Below, one piece after another: positions 9,429-19,732 of a stretch of DNA of 64,000 bases (positions are counted from its first letter, which is position 1; each line of letters begins with the position of its first letter). Position numbers and translations under genes: made by a program. Under the pieces are notes generated by a model. It made no database searches. It saw only the letters and a list, made by a program, of their open reading frames with translations, and was not told the origin of the DNA. This DNA comes from Neostapfia colusana (Eukaryota; Streptophyta; Magnoliopsida; Poales; Poaceae): contig JASWHV010000012.1 in the NCBI GenBank assembly GCA_030760725.1, positions 54,219,652-54,283,651 of the forward strand, in the 5' to 3' direction.

Positions 9429-10825
9429 CTTCTGTCACACCCATTTTCTCCGACGAACAACCGAGTAAATATCACATGTATGCCAGGATCATTTTCTCAT
9501 ACATGTGATGACAAATAGTGAAGCATCATTTATTACAAGCCAGGTGTCGAATATAAATATGTCTTACAAAGCACACGTCTCGATGGACGATAAAAGTTCA
9601 TTACATGTAAATAAAATAGCAGCGGAATATTATTCTTGTGGGCTCTGTCTCAGGCGTTGCCCGGGGGACTCCATGAACCTAGAATCCTTCTTCGGGTCCG
9701 AAGTCTTGGTCATTGAACACCACATCATGCCCTTGACCTGAGCAGCAATTTAATCCAACAACTATGCAAGTTTGAGTACCGTTGGTACTCAGCAAGTGTG
9801 GGAAAGTTATGTCATGCATGGCCAGGGCAAGGAGAGGTTGAACTCATGGTTAAAACACTACGCAATTAATACCTATCACCTTAGCTTATTAAGCACCTAC
9901 ATTACTACATAGGTGAAATGGTCCCAATCTCCCAACCCATCATCAAAATCAAATAACCATAATCTCATTTCCAATGTTAAGCTACCCGCTTAACATCCAC
10001 AACTTCCAAAGTCATCATCCTCTAATCATGAATAAGTCCAAGCCGCTCTTGACCGTGAGCAGGTATGACAGTTTTGACTCTGTAGAGTTTGCACCACCGT
10101 ACCCACATGTAGTGATTTCATCCCCCGTTGCCGGGTGCACTAAAAGAACCTCCATTATGCCAGTGGCCGCGAACCACATTCACACTTCCCAGGTGTGTAG
10201 CCAGGAGATCACTACGAAGCCTTTACAAAGGGATTCCCGACGAGCGTGGGCCCAGTGAGGTTTCACCCCTAACAGCATACAAGAGGCTCCAACCCCGCTG
10301 GAGTGGCCCCCTCTTGAGCCTTGCGGTTTATATGGTAGTCCAGCTGACACCTACTCCCCGCACCATCCAACACACCCATACTACGCCGGGGATACACCTA
10401 ATTAATTGGCCAAGCTGCCCCATCTCAGCATGTGGTTGGCACGGTAAAGCCAGGTTACATGCTCCATGAACCGGTCCTTAGGATCCAGGCAAGTACTAAA
10501 CACAAACCCGAGTCTCGTGCATCTAGCACCAACCAAATCATCCAACTTGTCTCGATCCCTACCTCTACATAACTCATAATATCTCATTCAAGAGTAAGGT
10601 AAATAAATTGATGATCTCATATCCCACTTATCCCATTCTAAGCATGGCTAAGCATAGCATATAAATAAATGACATGATAAAATAAATCTCAACCCAAGCT
10701 ACAAGGAAACAAGGTAATGCAATTCTAGGGAAACTTCCTAGCATGGGTTTCATATTTCAATTGACAATGCAAATAATTCTATCTACACATCCTAGTATAG
10801 GATCAAAGTGGTCAAGGACACTTGC

Positions 10826-10894
10826 CTTCTTCCTGCTGCTCTGGGAATGGAAAGTCTTGGTCTTGGAAGGGGAGAACTTGCTCTGGGGCAGGTT
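10826..10894 (-). other. Mini-exon-like block in E1 5' LTR
   Basis: 69 nt bounded by GAAAAG (acceptor) and AAG|GCAAGT (GC donor). As this is the 5' LTR of E1, the block would lie in the transcribed leader downstream of the TATA-like element. The candidate upstream donor CCGA G|GTGAGATC (about 12187) is in phase 1, matching the phase-1 frame of this block. Confidence 0.5.
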
Positions 10895-12495
10895 CTTTTC
10901 ATGCCAATACACATAGCAAAGAAAACAACAATCCATAAGACATAGTTCACACATTCACTTCATACAAACCACACATACATACCTATGAATGTCATTCACA
11001 TTTCTAAGTGTTGTGGTTACTCTACATGTGTTGATTTTTGGCCTACATTCACCTATAAACATATGTATATTATTTCTAACTTCTATGTTCAGATTTCTAT
11101 TTGCACACTACATATGAAGTTCCAATTTGAACAAATTCTTTATATTTAATTTTTACACTTCTTAGCCACAAAGTTTGTATAAAAGGTATTTTCCTACTCC
11201 AAATAGGTTTTCAGATCTTCTACCAAATCCTAAACAGAAGTTTTTGGATTTGGAGACTTCATTTATCATTTTCTAATTATGCATACCTATTTTCCTATAT
11301 TTTTCAGATTTATTTTCTATGCCTAAAAGTGAGTTTTAATATTAAATAGTAGAACATGTCATCTAAACAGAATAGGTTCTGATCTAAAATATTAAATAAT
11401 ATATTTTTGAACTTCTCCTCTGATGTGAACTAATTTAAATTTATTTTATCAGTTTTCAGAATTATTTCCTAGCCTAAAGATGTGTTTCTATAACTAATAA
11501 ATATGAACAACAATTAGACAGATTCATTTCAGCCTAAAAATCTATTTTTAACTCATTCTAATGTTTTCCAAGTGCTAGGAGAGTTTAAATTTTGAATTTG
11601 TACATGTGTTTGCCTTACCTTTTAAATTTAAATCCTAGTCACATATTCAAATTGCTGAATTCAATATCATATAGGGTCAAAAAGGTAAATCCACACTACT
11701 GCAGGGTCTAATTTATTATTTCATAAATTTCCAGGGGTCTAACTACACATAATAGAGGGGTTTTCCTAATTTTTTTTAAGTCCAGGGGCTAAAACTGATT
11801 TTTAAATGAATTTACACGAATTTCTGATGTTCCAGGGGCTAGATCAGAAGTTTCCGGGGCTAGCTCGTATTTTCCAAGATCCCCAGGGGGTAGCGCGTAA
11901 GAATCCCGGCCTTTATAACGCGGGGTTGATGTGGACCGTCCGATCTAAAATAGACGGTTGAGATTATAACGCAAAGCGGTACGGGTTAGATCTAATAAGA
12001 ACTGCACGATTTAAAATGGACAGGCCTCAGGGGGCCACATCGCCCTGCCCGTGCGCGGGCGGCGCTGCCCGGCGGCACGCGGCGGCGGGAGGCGGCGATC
12101 TCGCCGGATATCTTCGGATTTTCGTCTATACCTCATAAAACTTGGATTTCATGGCTTAGAACGGTAGAGGGGAGGTCGGGGATCTCACCTCGGGGTTTTT
12201 CTTGAACCCAAAGGCCCTGGAAGGCGGTCGGCGGCGAGGTCCAAGATGAAATAGCGGCGGTGCTCGCTGGAGCTGCGTCTAGGGTGCAAAACACCGGGTT
12301 TTTTTCACCCGCGTGACTCCCCGGAGGCGGTGGAACATGATTGGCGCGTTAGACCAGAAAACCCGAGCAAGGATCGAAAGAAAACGATGATCGAAGCTTC
12401 GGTTCTCACTGGAGAGAAAAGTGGAGCACGCTGGGGAATTCGGCGAGTTTCTTTGCGGGAATTTCACGGGGGAAGGTGGCGGAGGATCGACTCGG

Positions 12496-12502
12496 TTAAA
12501 TA
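12496..12502 (-). promoter_or_regulatory. E1 5' LTR TATA-like element
   Basis: The minus strand reads TATTTAA about 365 bp into the LTR, followed by the GC-rich leader. It is a weak TATA match compared with TATAAAAA or TATATAAA at the same place in D and F. The 3' LTR of E1 has lost it in a 36-bp deletion. Confidence 0.5.
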
Positions 12503-12867
12503 GCAGCGTCCGGGGCCGAAGATCAGGCTGTTGGCGCGGTTTTTCGGAGGTGGTTTGTATTCGGGTGCGAGAAGAGTCCCGGGGTCGGCCGGGCGCGCGG
12601 GAGGTGAGGGATGACACGCGGGCCCCACGTGTCAATGAGAGGAAGAGAGGGGCGCGGGTTCGGGGCTGGCGCGGGGTGATTGGGCCTGCTGGTGGGGTTT
12701 CGGCCCACTGGCCGGTGGGGTTTTTCTTTTCTTTTTCTTTTTCTTTTTCTTTTTCTTTTCTGTTTTGATTTGAATTTGAATTCCAATTTAAATTTGAATT
12801 TCTGCACCCCATGCAATACGTCCAAAAAATTTTAAATTCCCCTCTTTACAGGTTTTGGGGTGTTACA

Positions 12868-13356
12868 TCGGACGTGATTGCCTTTTAGAAGTTTCTGAAG
12901 ATCCCTCATACCAACATGGGCTAGCCTACAATGCCACAACCATCCCTTGTTGATCTTTGCCATCAAGCATGTGCCAAGTTGAGTTTTATCCGTGGTGAAG
13001 TCCACGAGATAAAGCTTTCCCTTGATCGCACCATTGAATGCAATTGAGTTATCAATTCTTCTAGTGACAATCACGCCTTCGTTAGTGAACAAGCAATTAT
13101 AACCTTTTGCACATAATTGAGATATGTATAAAAGATTATAGTCTAGTGATTCAACATGCATAACATGAGAAATAGTGTGTTGTGGAGAAATAGAGATTTT
13201 ACCCATACCTAGTGCCTTCCCTTGGCTATTGTCACCAAAGTACATACCTTGACTTGGATCATTTTTTCTTCATACTCCACAAACATTCTTCTCGCTCCGG
13301 TCATATGGTTGGTGCATCCACTATCTAGCACCCATTTTGTACCACCGGAGGAGTAA
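12868..13356 (-). pseudogene. Sirevirus protease and gag-pre-integrase region
   Basis: The minus strand gives WVLDSGCTNHMTG (about 13285-13335), the copia aspartic protease active site. Next comes an open stretch from 13245 with LYISQLCAKGYNCLF and WLWHCRLAHVGMRDLQKLL, the His-containing gag-pre-integrase domain. It is cut at 12868 by E1; the rest is at 1-222. A frameshift near 13250 separates the protease from the next open part. Confidence 0.87.
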
Positions 13357-15802
13357 GCCTATAAAACAAGTTTAGGCTTTTGTTTTAGGTACCCAAGCTT
13401 GATTGGGTCCTTTGAGGTTAGTGACAAGGCATTGGGCACCCACACACAAGGCTTTGGGCTCTTGCGGAGTGACCCAACATATTTAGCATACACATAACCA
13501 AATTTGCTTCTCATAAGAACATAAGATGTATCAAAGTCATGAAGCATAGTCAAGTGGGTATTTTTAGCATTTTTAGCATCTTTAGCATCTTTATCAAATT
13601 TGAATATTTCAAGAGAAGTAGATGCATGATGTTCATTCTTGGCTTGGTATGATCCTTCCTTGACAAAAACAATATGTATCTTGTTATTCATGGGAATTCT
13701 AGCATTTTGCTTTTCTCCCCTTGAATGGCCAAGACCATCTTTGATCAAGGGAGACCTTGCGATCGAGTATGCACTACGTGGATACTTTATCTTCTCCTTG
13801 TCAAAAATGTTACCCTTAGGTGTACTCTTGCTCTTTGCCATGTTAAGCTCATGTTTCAAGTTAAGTACAAGATTGACACATTTGCAAGTTTTAGTATTTG
13901 GCTCAACATTAGGCAAGTTTGAGCTTGTTGAGGCGGAAGAGGAAACACTTGACTTGAGAGTTGCGAAATGTGCCTCAAGATTCTTGTTAGCTTTGTTCAA
14001 ACTCACAAGCTCATCTTGGAGCACAACATTCGAACTCTTGAGACTTGAAGAAGTCTCCTTGCATTCCACAAGTTCAAGTTCAAGTGCCTTGTTCTTCTCC
14101 TTCTTAAGCTCAAGGAGATTCTCATGGTCCAGATTCCTTTGCCTCTCCTTGACAAGCAAATCATCTTGTCTCTCAACAAGTTCCTCCTTGTCTAAGATTT
14201 CATCGGAGAGATTTTACATTTTAATTATAGCACTTTTGCTCAAACCTTCAAACATGTTCTCATTCTCACTAGCACTATCAAAATCTTCATTTTTAATAGA
14301 ATGCAAGGAGAGTTTAGATTTAACCTTTTGCTTTCCCTCCTTTGCCATGAAGCATGGGTGGCTTGATCTCTTCCACTCTCCCTTGTTAGGTAAGAGAGTC
14401 TTCTTCATCGTTGGCTTCTTGATGACGACGGTTGCCACTTCTGCCTCATCATTGTTGGAGTCCCACTCCTTGCCAACATGAGCCTGCCCATGTGCCTTCT
14501 TATTCTTGAACATCTTCCTCTCTTGAGGCTTCAATCCTTGTTCTTCTTCTTCTTGTCTTCTTCCTTTTCGTACTGACAATTAACAATGTAGTGCTCATTC
14601 TTGTCACAGTTGTAGCAAGCTCTCTTGGTTATTGACTTGTTCTTGTCCTTACCCTTGCTCTCATAGTTTGACCCTCTTCTTTTGTTCATCATTCTCTTGA
14701 ATCTCTTGATGAAGAACGCCAACTCCTCATCGTCCATGGCAGTGCTTTCTTCTTCACTTTCTTCATGGTCGCTTGAAGCTTGCACCTCTTTGCCTTTGGA
14801 CATGGGTGAGGCTTTGAGAGCAATACCCTTCTTCTTGAAGGATGTGACCTTGGCAAGGTCGTTGACGTGACGTTCTTCCATCTCCATCATCTCGTGGTTG
14901 ATGATTCTACCAAGCACCTCATCCGGAGTCATTTTGTGGAAGTTTAGAATTTCGTGGATGAGGGTCCAAAGTGTCACGTTGTGAGGCATGAAATCTCTTA
15001 TCATCCTTTTGACCACTTCATGGTTCATCCACTTCTTGCATCCGTATGCCCAACTCTTATTAATGAGGGTCTTGAGTCGGTTGTACATCTCTTGAGGGGT
15101 CTCACCATCTTCCATGGCAAATCTTCCAAACTCCCCCTCGATCATCTCAATCTTCGCTTCCCGCATGGAATGTTTGCCTTCATGTGCAATCTTGAGTGTA
15201 TTCCAAATTTCTTTGGCTTGCTCCAGCCCGTCCACCTTGTTGAACTATTCTTGGCTCAAGGACGAGTTGAGCATGGCCGCCGCTTGATCATTGTGGTTGA
15301 TTAATTGTTCTTTCTCTGGGGTAAGCTCTTCATCATCCATAGGGATATCTACATCTGTACAAACAATATGCCAAAGTGTAGGATTGAGAGAAATAAGATG
15401 TAGTTTCATGTTATGATTCCACATGGTATAGTTAGTACCATCGACATGTGGAGGTTCGCCTAAAGGAATAGACAAGTAGTTGGAATGAGAGTTCAAGCAC
15501 TCATAGTTAAAAGGATATAGCGTGTAGTCCTCTTCGAGCTTCTTGAGCTTCTTCTCCTTCTCAAGTCTTCTCCTCCTCCTCCTTGCTTCGTCTTTTGCTC
15601 TTTGAAGATGGTCCGCAAGGCGGTTCACTTCTTCATCTTCATCATCGATCTCGATGTCGAAGGGAGGAGGCTTCGACTTGTCCTTGGTGGTGTTGCCGTT
15701 CTTGCTGGGCAAAGACTTGAATCCTTGCTCGCCGTTGGCGCTGTTCTCGCCGATGCCGGTGGTGTCGACGATCGACATCTCCTTCTTACCGTTTTCCCCC
15801 AT
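13357..15802 (-). pseudogene. Sirevirus gag (long, coiled-coil C-terminal part)
   Basis: Four open pieces in order: 15802-15245 starts MGENGKKE and contains PPHVDGTNYTMWNHNMKLHL, typical of the UBN2-type copia gag head. 15235-14531 has VDGLEQAKEIW, DGETPQEMYNRLKTL and the CCHC knuckle CYNCDKNEHYIVNC. 14579-14214 is lysine-rich. 14159-13359 has a long coiled coil. A TAG at about 15242 separates the first two in the same frame; frameshifts separate the others. The great length and the linker before the protease are typical of Sireviruses. Confidence 0.87.
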
Positions 15803-15889
15803 CTCCTCTCCAAGCGGTTAAGCTCTTTCAGAGAGTTAGTGTAACACCCTCAAATTCATTTCCATGCATTGCATACATTTTCATGTACA

Positions 15890-16340
15890 GAAACATTATA
15901 AAAGAAGTAGAAATAGAGAAAGGACTATAGAAATGGAGAAAGAACAATAGAAATAGAGAAAGAACTATAGAAATGGAGAAAGAACTATAGAAATGGAGAA
16001 AGAACCATAGAAATGGAGAAAGGAACCATAGAAATGGAGAAAGAACCATAGAAATGGAGGAAGGAACCATAGAAATGGAGAAAGAACCATAGAAATGGAG
16101 GAAGGAACCATAGAAATGGAGGAAAAACCACGGAAATGGAGAAGGGAATATAGAAATGGAGAATGGGGCATAGAAATGGAGAAGGGCAATGTAGAAATGG
16201 AGAATGGGACATAGAAATGGAGAGGGGAATTTAGAAATGGAGAATGGGACATAAAAATGGAGAGTGGAATGTAGAAATGGAGAATGGGACATAGAAATGG
16301 AGAGGGGAATGGAGAAATGGAACAAGTGACATAGACATGG
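15890..16340 (+). repeat. Minisatellite in U3 of the solo LTR
   Basis: About 20 tandem copies of a 19-21 bp purine-rich unit (consensus ATAGAAATGGAGAAAGAACC, drifting to ATGTAGAAATGGAGAATGGG in the right half). The array ends about 190 bp upstream of the TATA box at 16561. It explains the repetitive FYGSF/ISMVP-like reading frames on the minus strand, which are not genes. Confidence 0.9.
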
Positions 16341-16526
16341 TGAGGAATGGGAAAAAGATAGCTGAAATGAGCCAATCCCAAATTTCCCCCCAAAGTTTCT
16401 AAAATCCCCAATTCCCCAAAAGGTGGATTTTCCCAACATTTTGGGGATAAAATCCCCAAGTCTGCCGCACCACAAGAGATAAGTTTGTTAAGATCCCAAA
16501 AAAATTGAATAGGACTCTTATTTGAG

Positions 16527-16568
16527 CTCCAATTGGAGTAGGACTCCTCTTTTTCCCCCTTATAAATA
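16527..16568 (+). promoter_or_regulatory. Solo LTR core promoter
   Basis: A perfect 12-bp palindrome CTCCAATTGGAG (16527-16538), containing CCAAT on both strands, lies 22 bp upstream of TATAAATA (16561-16568). A GC-rich leader follows. Confidence 0.6.
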
Positions 16569-17170
16569 TAACCCCCACCCCTGGCCGAAATCCTCTCTCT
16601 TTTGGTCGTCCCCCCCTGCTGCCAAGCCCCCTTCCTTGCTGCCAAGTCGCCATGTTTCCCCCCTTGCCGGAATTGGGCCGCCGTCGAGCCCCGTCACACC
16701 TTGCCGTCGGCGGAGAAGAAGCCCGACGATTTATCCTGTCTTAATATTCCATAGAAAAATTCCCTGCTGCTGCCATTGCTAGGAGAAGGGCCCTGCCACA
16801 AGGAGGAAGTAAGGCAGGTCTCCATTACCCATCTTACGACATCATCACTGTTTCTACGCATCCGTTTTCTTCGCCCCCTTCGAGCAGAAACTTTTACGTG
16901 TGGACAGATCGTGTTTTGATCGATTATTGACGGTGGAATTGATCTAGATCTTGATTCAAGATCATCATCACGTCCACACTTGATCCATACACCCTTTTTC
17001 ATCATAAAAACCCATGAAAGCCCATTAAAACATGCAAGAACACGTACAAACTGGATTAATAAAACTGCACCATAGGATTTGCATTCATCTACCCCATTGC
17101 ATCTTGAGTAAAGTTTGTGCATGATGATTGATTGCTGTGAATTTTGTATGTGCGTGATCGTGAGTATAAG

Positions 17171-17251
17171 AACAAGCTCAAGAGGCCATCTACGAAGAAC
17201 TACAGCACCAAGACTTCGAGACGCTTGAGCAAAAAGAGCCACGGGAGCAAG
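17171..17251 (+). other. Mini-exon-like block in the solo LTR
   Basis: 81 nt between ATAAG and GCAAGTGCCC. The phase-1 reading (EQAQEAIYEELQHQDFE…) matches the block of element B (EQAQGAVYDELQQQGFE…) with V/I and D/E replacements. At least eight of about eighteen changed codons are synonymous. The GC donor AG|GCAAGT is perfect. Confidence 0.5.
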
Positions 17252-18735
17252 GCAAGTGCCCCGTTACCATATTGATCCCATGTTTTTGAAACAGTTTTGT
17301 TTGCGAAAACTCGTACGCTTGAGTCAACTTGATGGGACACCCTTTTATAGGAGTTTACTAGTTTTGTTAACCATCCTTGTTGCCGGGAAAGTTGATGAGT
17401 CGATTATGGTCGCTTTTCCTTTTTGCTTCGTTTAATTCACGGGATACAGGAAGCTGAAATAAAACATGTCTAGCTACTGAACTCATATGAATAATGATGA
17501 TGAGATCTTAATGGGCATGGAATCGGGGAGATCTAGGCAAGCTTGGTTCGTGAATGTTGCTGGATGATATGGTGGAACTTTCCATAGATCTAAGGACCGG
17601 TTCATGCGAGAATATGCAAGGAAAACAGTGCCACCACAAGGCAAAGTATGGGTGCGGCTTAGCTGATTAATTAGGTGTGTTGCTAGCTTGTTATGAACCG
17701 TGGATAGCGCGAGGAATGTGAGTCGAGGAGGACAGCCCTAGGAACCGCATGGCACAAGAGGGGTCCCGTGGGTGGGAGAATGGTGATTCGAGCCTGCCGG
17801 TGAAACCTCAGTGAGTCCATACATCTAGTAGCCCCTTTGTAAAGGCTATTTTGTGATCTCTTGGCCATACACCGTTAGTTGTGTACTGGTACAATGGAGG
17901 TTCTGCAGTCGCCGACGGGTGACGAAATCACAAACTTGTGGGTAAAGTGGTGCCACCTCTGCAGAGTGTAAAACTATCATGATAGCCATGCTTCCGGTCA
18001 CAAGCACCTGGCAAACTTCCATGATTAGAGGGAAAACTTGGGATGGTTATTCGGTATGGTTATGGTATGGTTATTGGGATTGGTTTTGGGACTGTTTTGA
18101 GTCATGACAATGAGTTTGGTTTTGGCTATATGAATATGAGATGGTTATGAATATTTATGAGCATGAGATGAACTTGAGAAAGATTAATGGCTGGATGAGA
18201 CTTGATAAATGGTGAAATATGATGAAAAGATGTTGCTGTTTTACTTGGTTATATTGGGATAAATTTCACCTAGAGATAGTTGCTGTTTTTATCATGTTTG
18301 TAAAATAAAATTTGCTTGCTGCAATGAGCCTTTTTATTCCCTACCTTGTTGTAAGCTACATGTCATACTTTTCTCTCACTTGCTGAGTACGACATGTACT
18401 CACCCTTGCATTACCACATATACATCAGCAACAGTAAAAGAGTACTTTGAGGAACATGTGGAGTAGTAGGTGTGCGAACTACCGTCAACATGCCTGTGGA
18501 GATGAAGATTGGAGCCTGCTGTTTAGTTATTTCCGCTGTCGTTAGAGTCTTCCGCTGCAAGAATAAGATAGAGATTCATGAGTGAGACAATGAGTCGATG
18601 TAATAAAGCACTTAAACACTATTTATTTCTGGTTATATTCTGCATTCAGTTTGTGGATTACATGTGTATGTGTGATGAACATCCTGGGCACACATATGGA
18701 TTCACTTGGTTCTATTTTCGGAACCGGGTGTCACA

Positions 18736-18752
18736 GTTAGGCTCTCATAGCA
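18736..18752 (-). promoter_or_regulatory. Degenerate Sirevirus primer-binding site
   Basis: The minus strand reads TGCTATGAGAGCC (18740-18752), which matches TGGTATCAGAGCC at 11 of 13 positions. It sits immediately beside the end of the Sirevirus LTR (CCTCCCTCTAGGCAACATTA on the minus strand) and upstream of gag. The two differences are both C/G exchanges. Confidence 0.6.
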
Positions 18753-19196
18753 ATTTAATGTTGCCTAGAGGGAGGTGTATAGGCAAAACACCTGAAATTT
18801 GACTCTCTCTCTCTCTCTCTCTCTCTTCTCTTCCCAAATCTCACAAACCCTCAAGATTTGCTCTTAGGGCTAAAAGAAATGAAAAGAAAGGGCTAGGAGG
18901 GCTCTTGGAAGGCTATGGTGGCGCTAGGGTTTGAGAGAGGGCCTTAGAGGCCTGGGGGATCCCCTTTTATAGGGGTCCCAGCAATTAGCGGTTGCCACCA
19001 GAAAAAGTGCGGACTAGTCCGGCCATTGACCTCGGACTAATCCGCCCTGTGGGGATCAGTGATGTCACTCTTGACCAACCACAAAGTCCCCTGCCTCCTT
19101 TTGAATTCAAACGGTCACAACAACACGGACTAGACCGTACAAGAACGGACTAGTCCGATCTCACACAGAAACTTTTGTTCAGGTTGAGAACAGACA
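18753..19196 (-). repeat. Partial Sirevirus 5' LTR
   Basis: A CT microsatellite (18802-18827), a TATA box TATAAAAG on the minus strand (18964-18971) and four CGGACTAGTCCG-type palindromes (19010-19021, 19033-19044, 19126-19137, 19146-19157), as known for Sirevirus regulatory regions. It ends abruptly at 19196, where a TGTAGGGACC sequence starts. The rest of the LTR is probably displaced beyond the window by nested insertions. Confidence 0.75.
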
Positions 19197-19732
19197 TGTA
19201 GGGACCCCGTCCCGACAGTCAAGGAATCGCATTGGGTGGTGCCGCGTGATGCGGCACACAACAGCACATATCCAAAACGCACACATACAGAACAATATAT
19301 GTCTTTCATACATATTATTGTATCATTTTACAACTAATGTACAGACGTACATTGCAGCAGAAGATAAGAATGCAACTAAGGGACTATAGCCTACGCTAAG
19401 CAAAAGGAAGCCACCCTGCCCGCGGATGCTTCACACTAGCATTACACCCAAACACGGCAGCATGCAGGGTTCCCAGTGAGACTCAAACCCCTCATTGGGT
19501 GCTGCCCCGCTCGGATCTCCCTTCCTCCCTGACGTTGCCTTATGCAATTACATGCAAAATAATGGATCAACAAACCGTGAGCTTATGCTTAGTAAGAATT
19601 AACCGTAAACCTACACATGGAACTCTGAATGCTAGAGATAGAGGGCCGAATAAAGAAGTTTGCGTAAAAGATGAACTTGAGCTAATGGAGAGTCCCTACT
19701 TCCAGTTTTAAGCAACTTTTATGATCCTCGCA
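19197..19732 (-). repeat. G (left part): LTR end of an unassigned retroelement
   Basis: It starts TGTAGGGACCCCGTCCCGAC straight after Sirevirus LTR sequence and looks like the 3' end of a minus-strand LTR, with AT-rich, polyadenylation-like sequence near 19290-19330. No protein motif is visible; the 70-codon plus-strand frame at 19499 looks incidental. It is interrupted at 19733 by element C. The continuation is probably the unassigned sequence at 56332-61099, but I cannot show that both parts are the same element. Confidence 0.45.

Larger units (their letters stand above)
223..12867 (-). mobile_element. E1: full-length Tekay/Del-type Ty3/gypsy element (family A)
   Basis: This is a complete but non-autonomous-looking LTR retrotransposon in minus orientation. 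It has a 3' LTR (223-3613), polypurine tract, gag-pol, an extra ORF, a tRNA-iMet primer site and a 5' LTR (9433-12867). The termini are TG...CA (TGTAACACCC to GGGTGTGACA on the element strand). The flanking 5-bp TSD is TCGGA (218-222, 12868-12872), so the unit inserted intact into the Sirevirus integrase. The LTRs differ by only a few percent by eye. Assignment to Tekay/Del rests on the very long LTRs (about 3.4 kb), a CCHC gag and the C-terminal chromodomain-like tail of integrase. Confidence 0.93.
9433..12867 (-). repeat. E1 5' LTR (family A)
   Basis: A 3435-bp LTR with the same organisation as the 3' copy and a few percent divergence. Unlike that copy it keeps the TATA-like TATTTAA (12496-12502). 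The first palindrome is lost near 10060. The GC-rich leader has a strong donor-like CCGAG|GTGAGATC on the minus strand at about 12187. The mini-exon-like block is at 10826-10894. Confidence 0.93.
15840..18735 (+). mobile_element. B': solo LTR of a B-related gypsy family
   Basis: A 2896-bp TG...CA unit (TGTAACACCC…GGGTGTCACA) flanked by the perfect 5-bp TSD GTTAG (15835-15839, 18736-18740). It is inserted in the Sirevirus leader in plus orientation. No internal region, primer site or polypurine tract is present, so it is a solo LTR from intra-element recombination. The 3' half aligns with the LTRs of element B (mini-exon 17171-17251, GGACCGGTTCATG near 17596, CTATCATGATAG 17974-17985). The 5' half differs and carries a minisatellite. 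Confidence 0.9.

Noticed and set aside
12279..12812. Lys- then Pro/Arg-rich frame of up to 177 codons at the LTR start
   Set aside because: It is produced by the pyrimidine tract and GC-rich U3 upstream of or around the promoter, and varies in length among copies by indels.
15890..16340. CRISPR-like array
   Set aside because: Contiguous minisatellite units without spacers, in a plant LTR.
15828..16653. Repetitive minus-strand frames (SFLHFYG, ISMVP repeats)
   Set aside because: A minisatellite read in frames without stops; not a protein gene.
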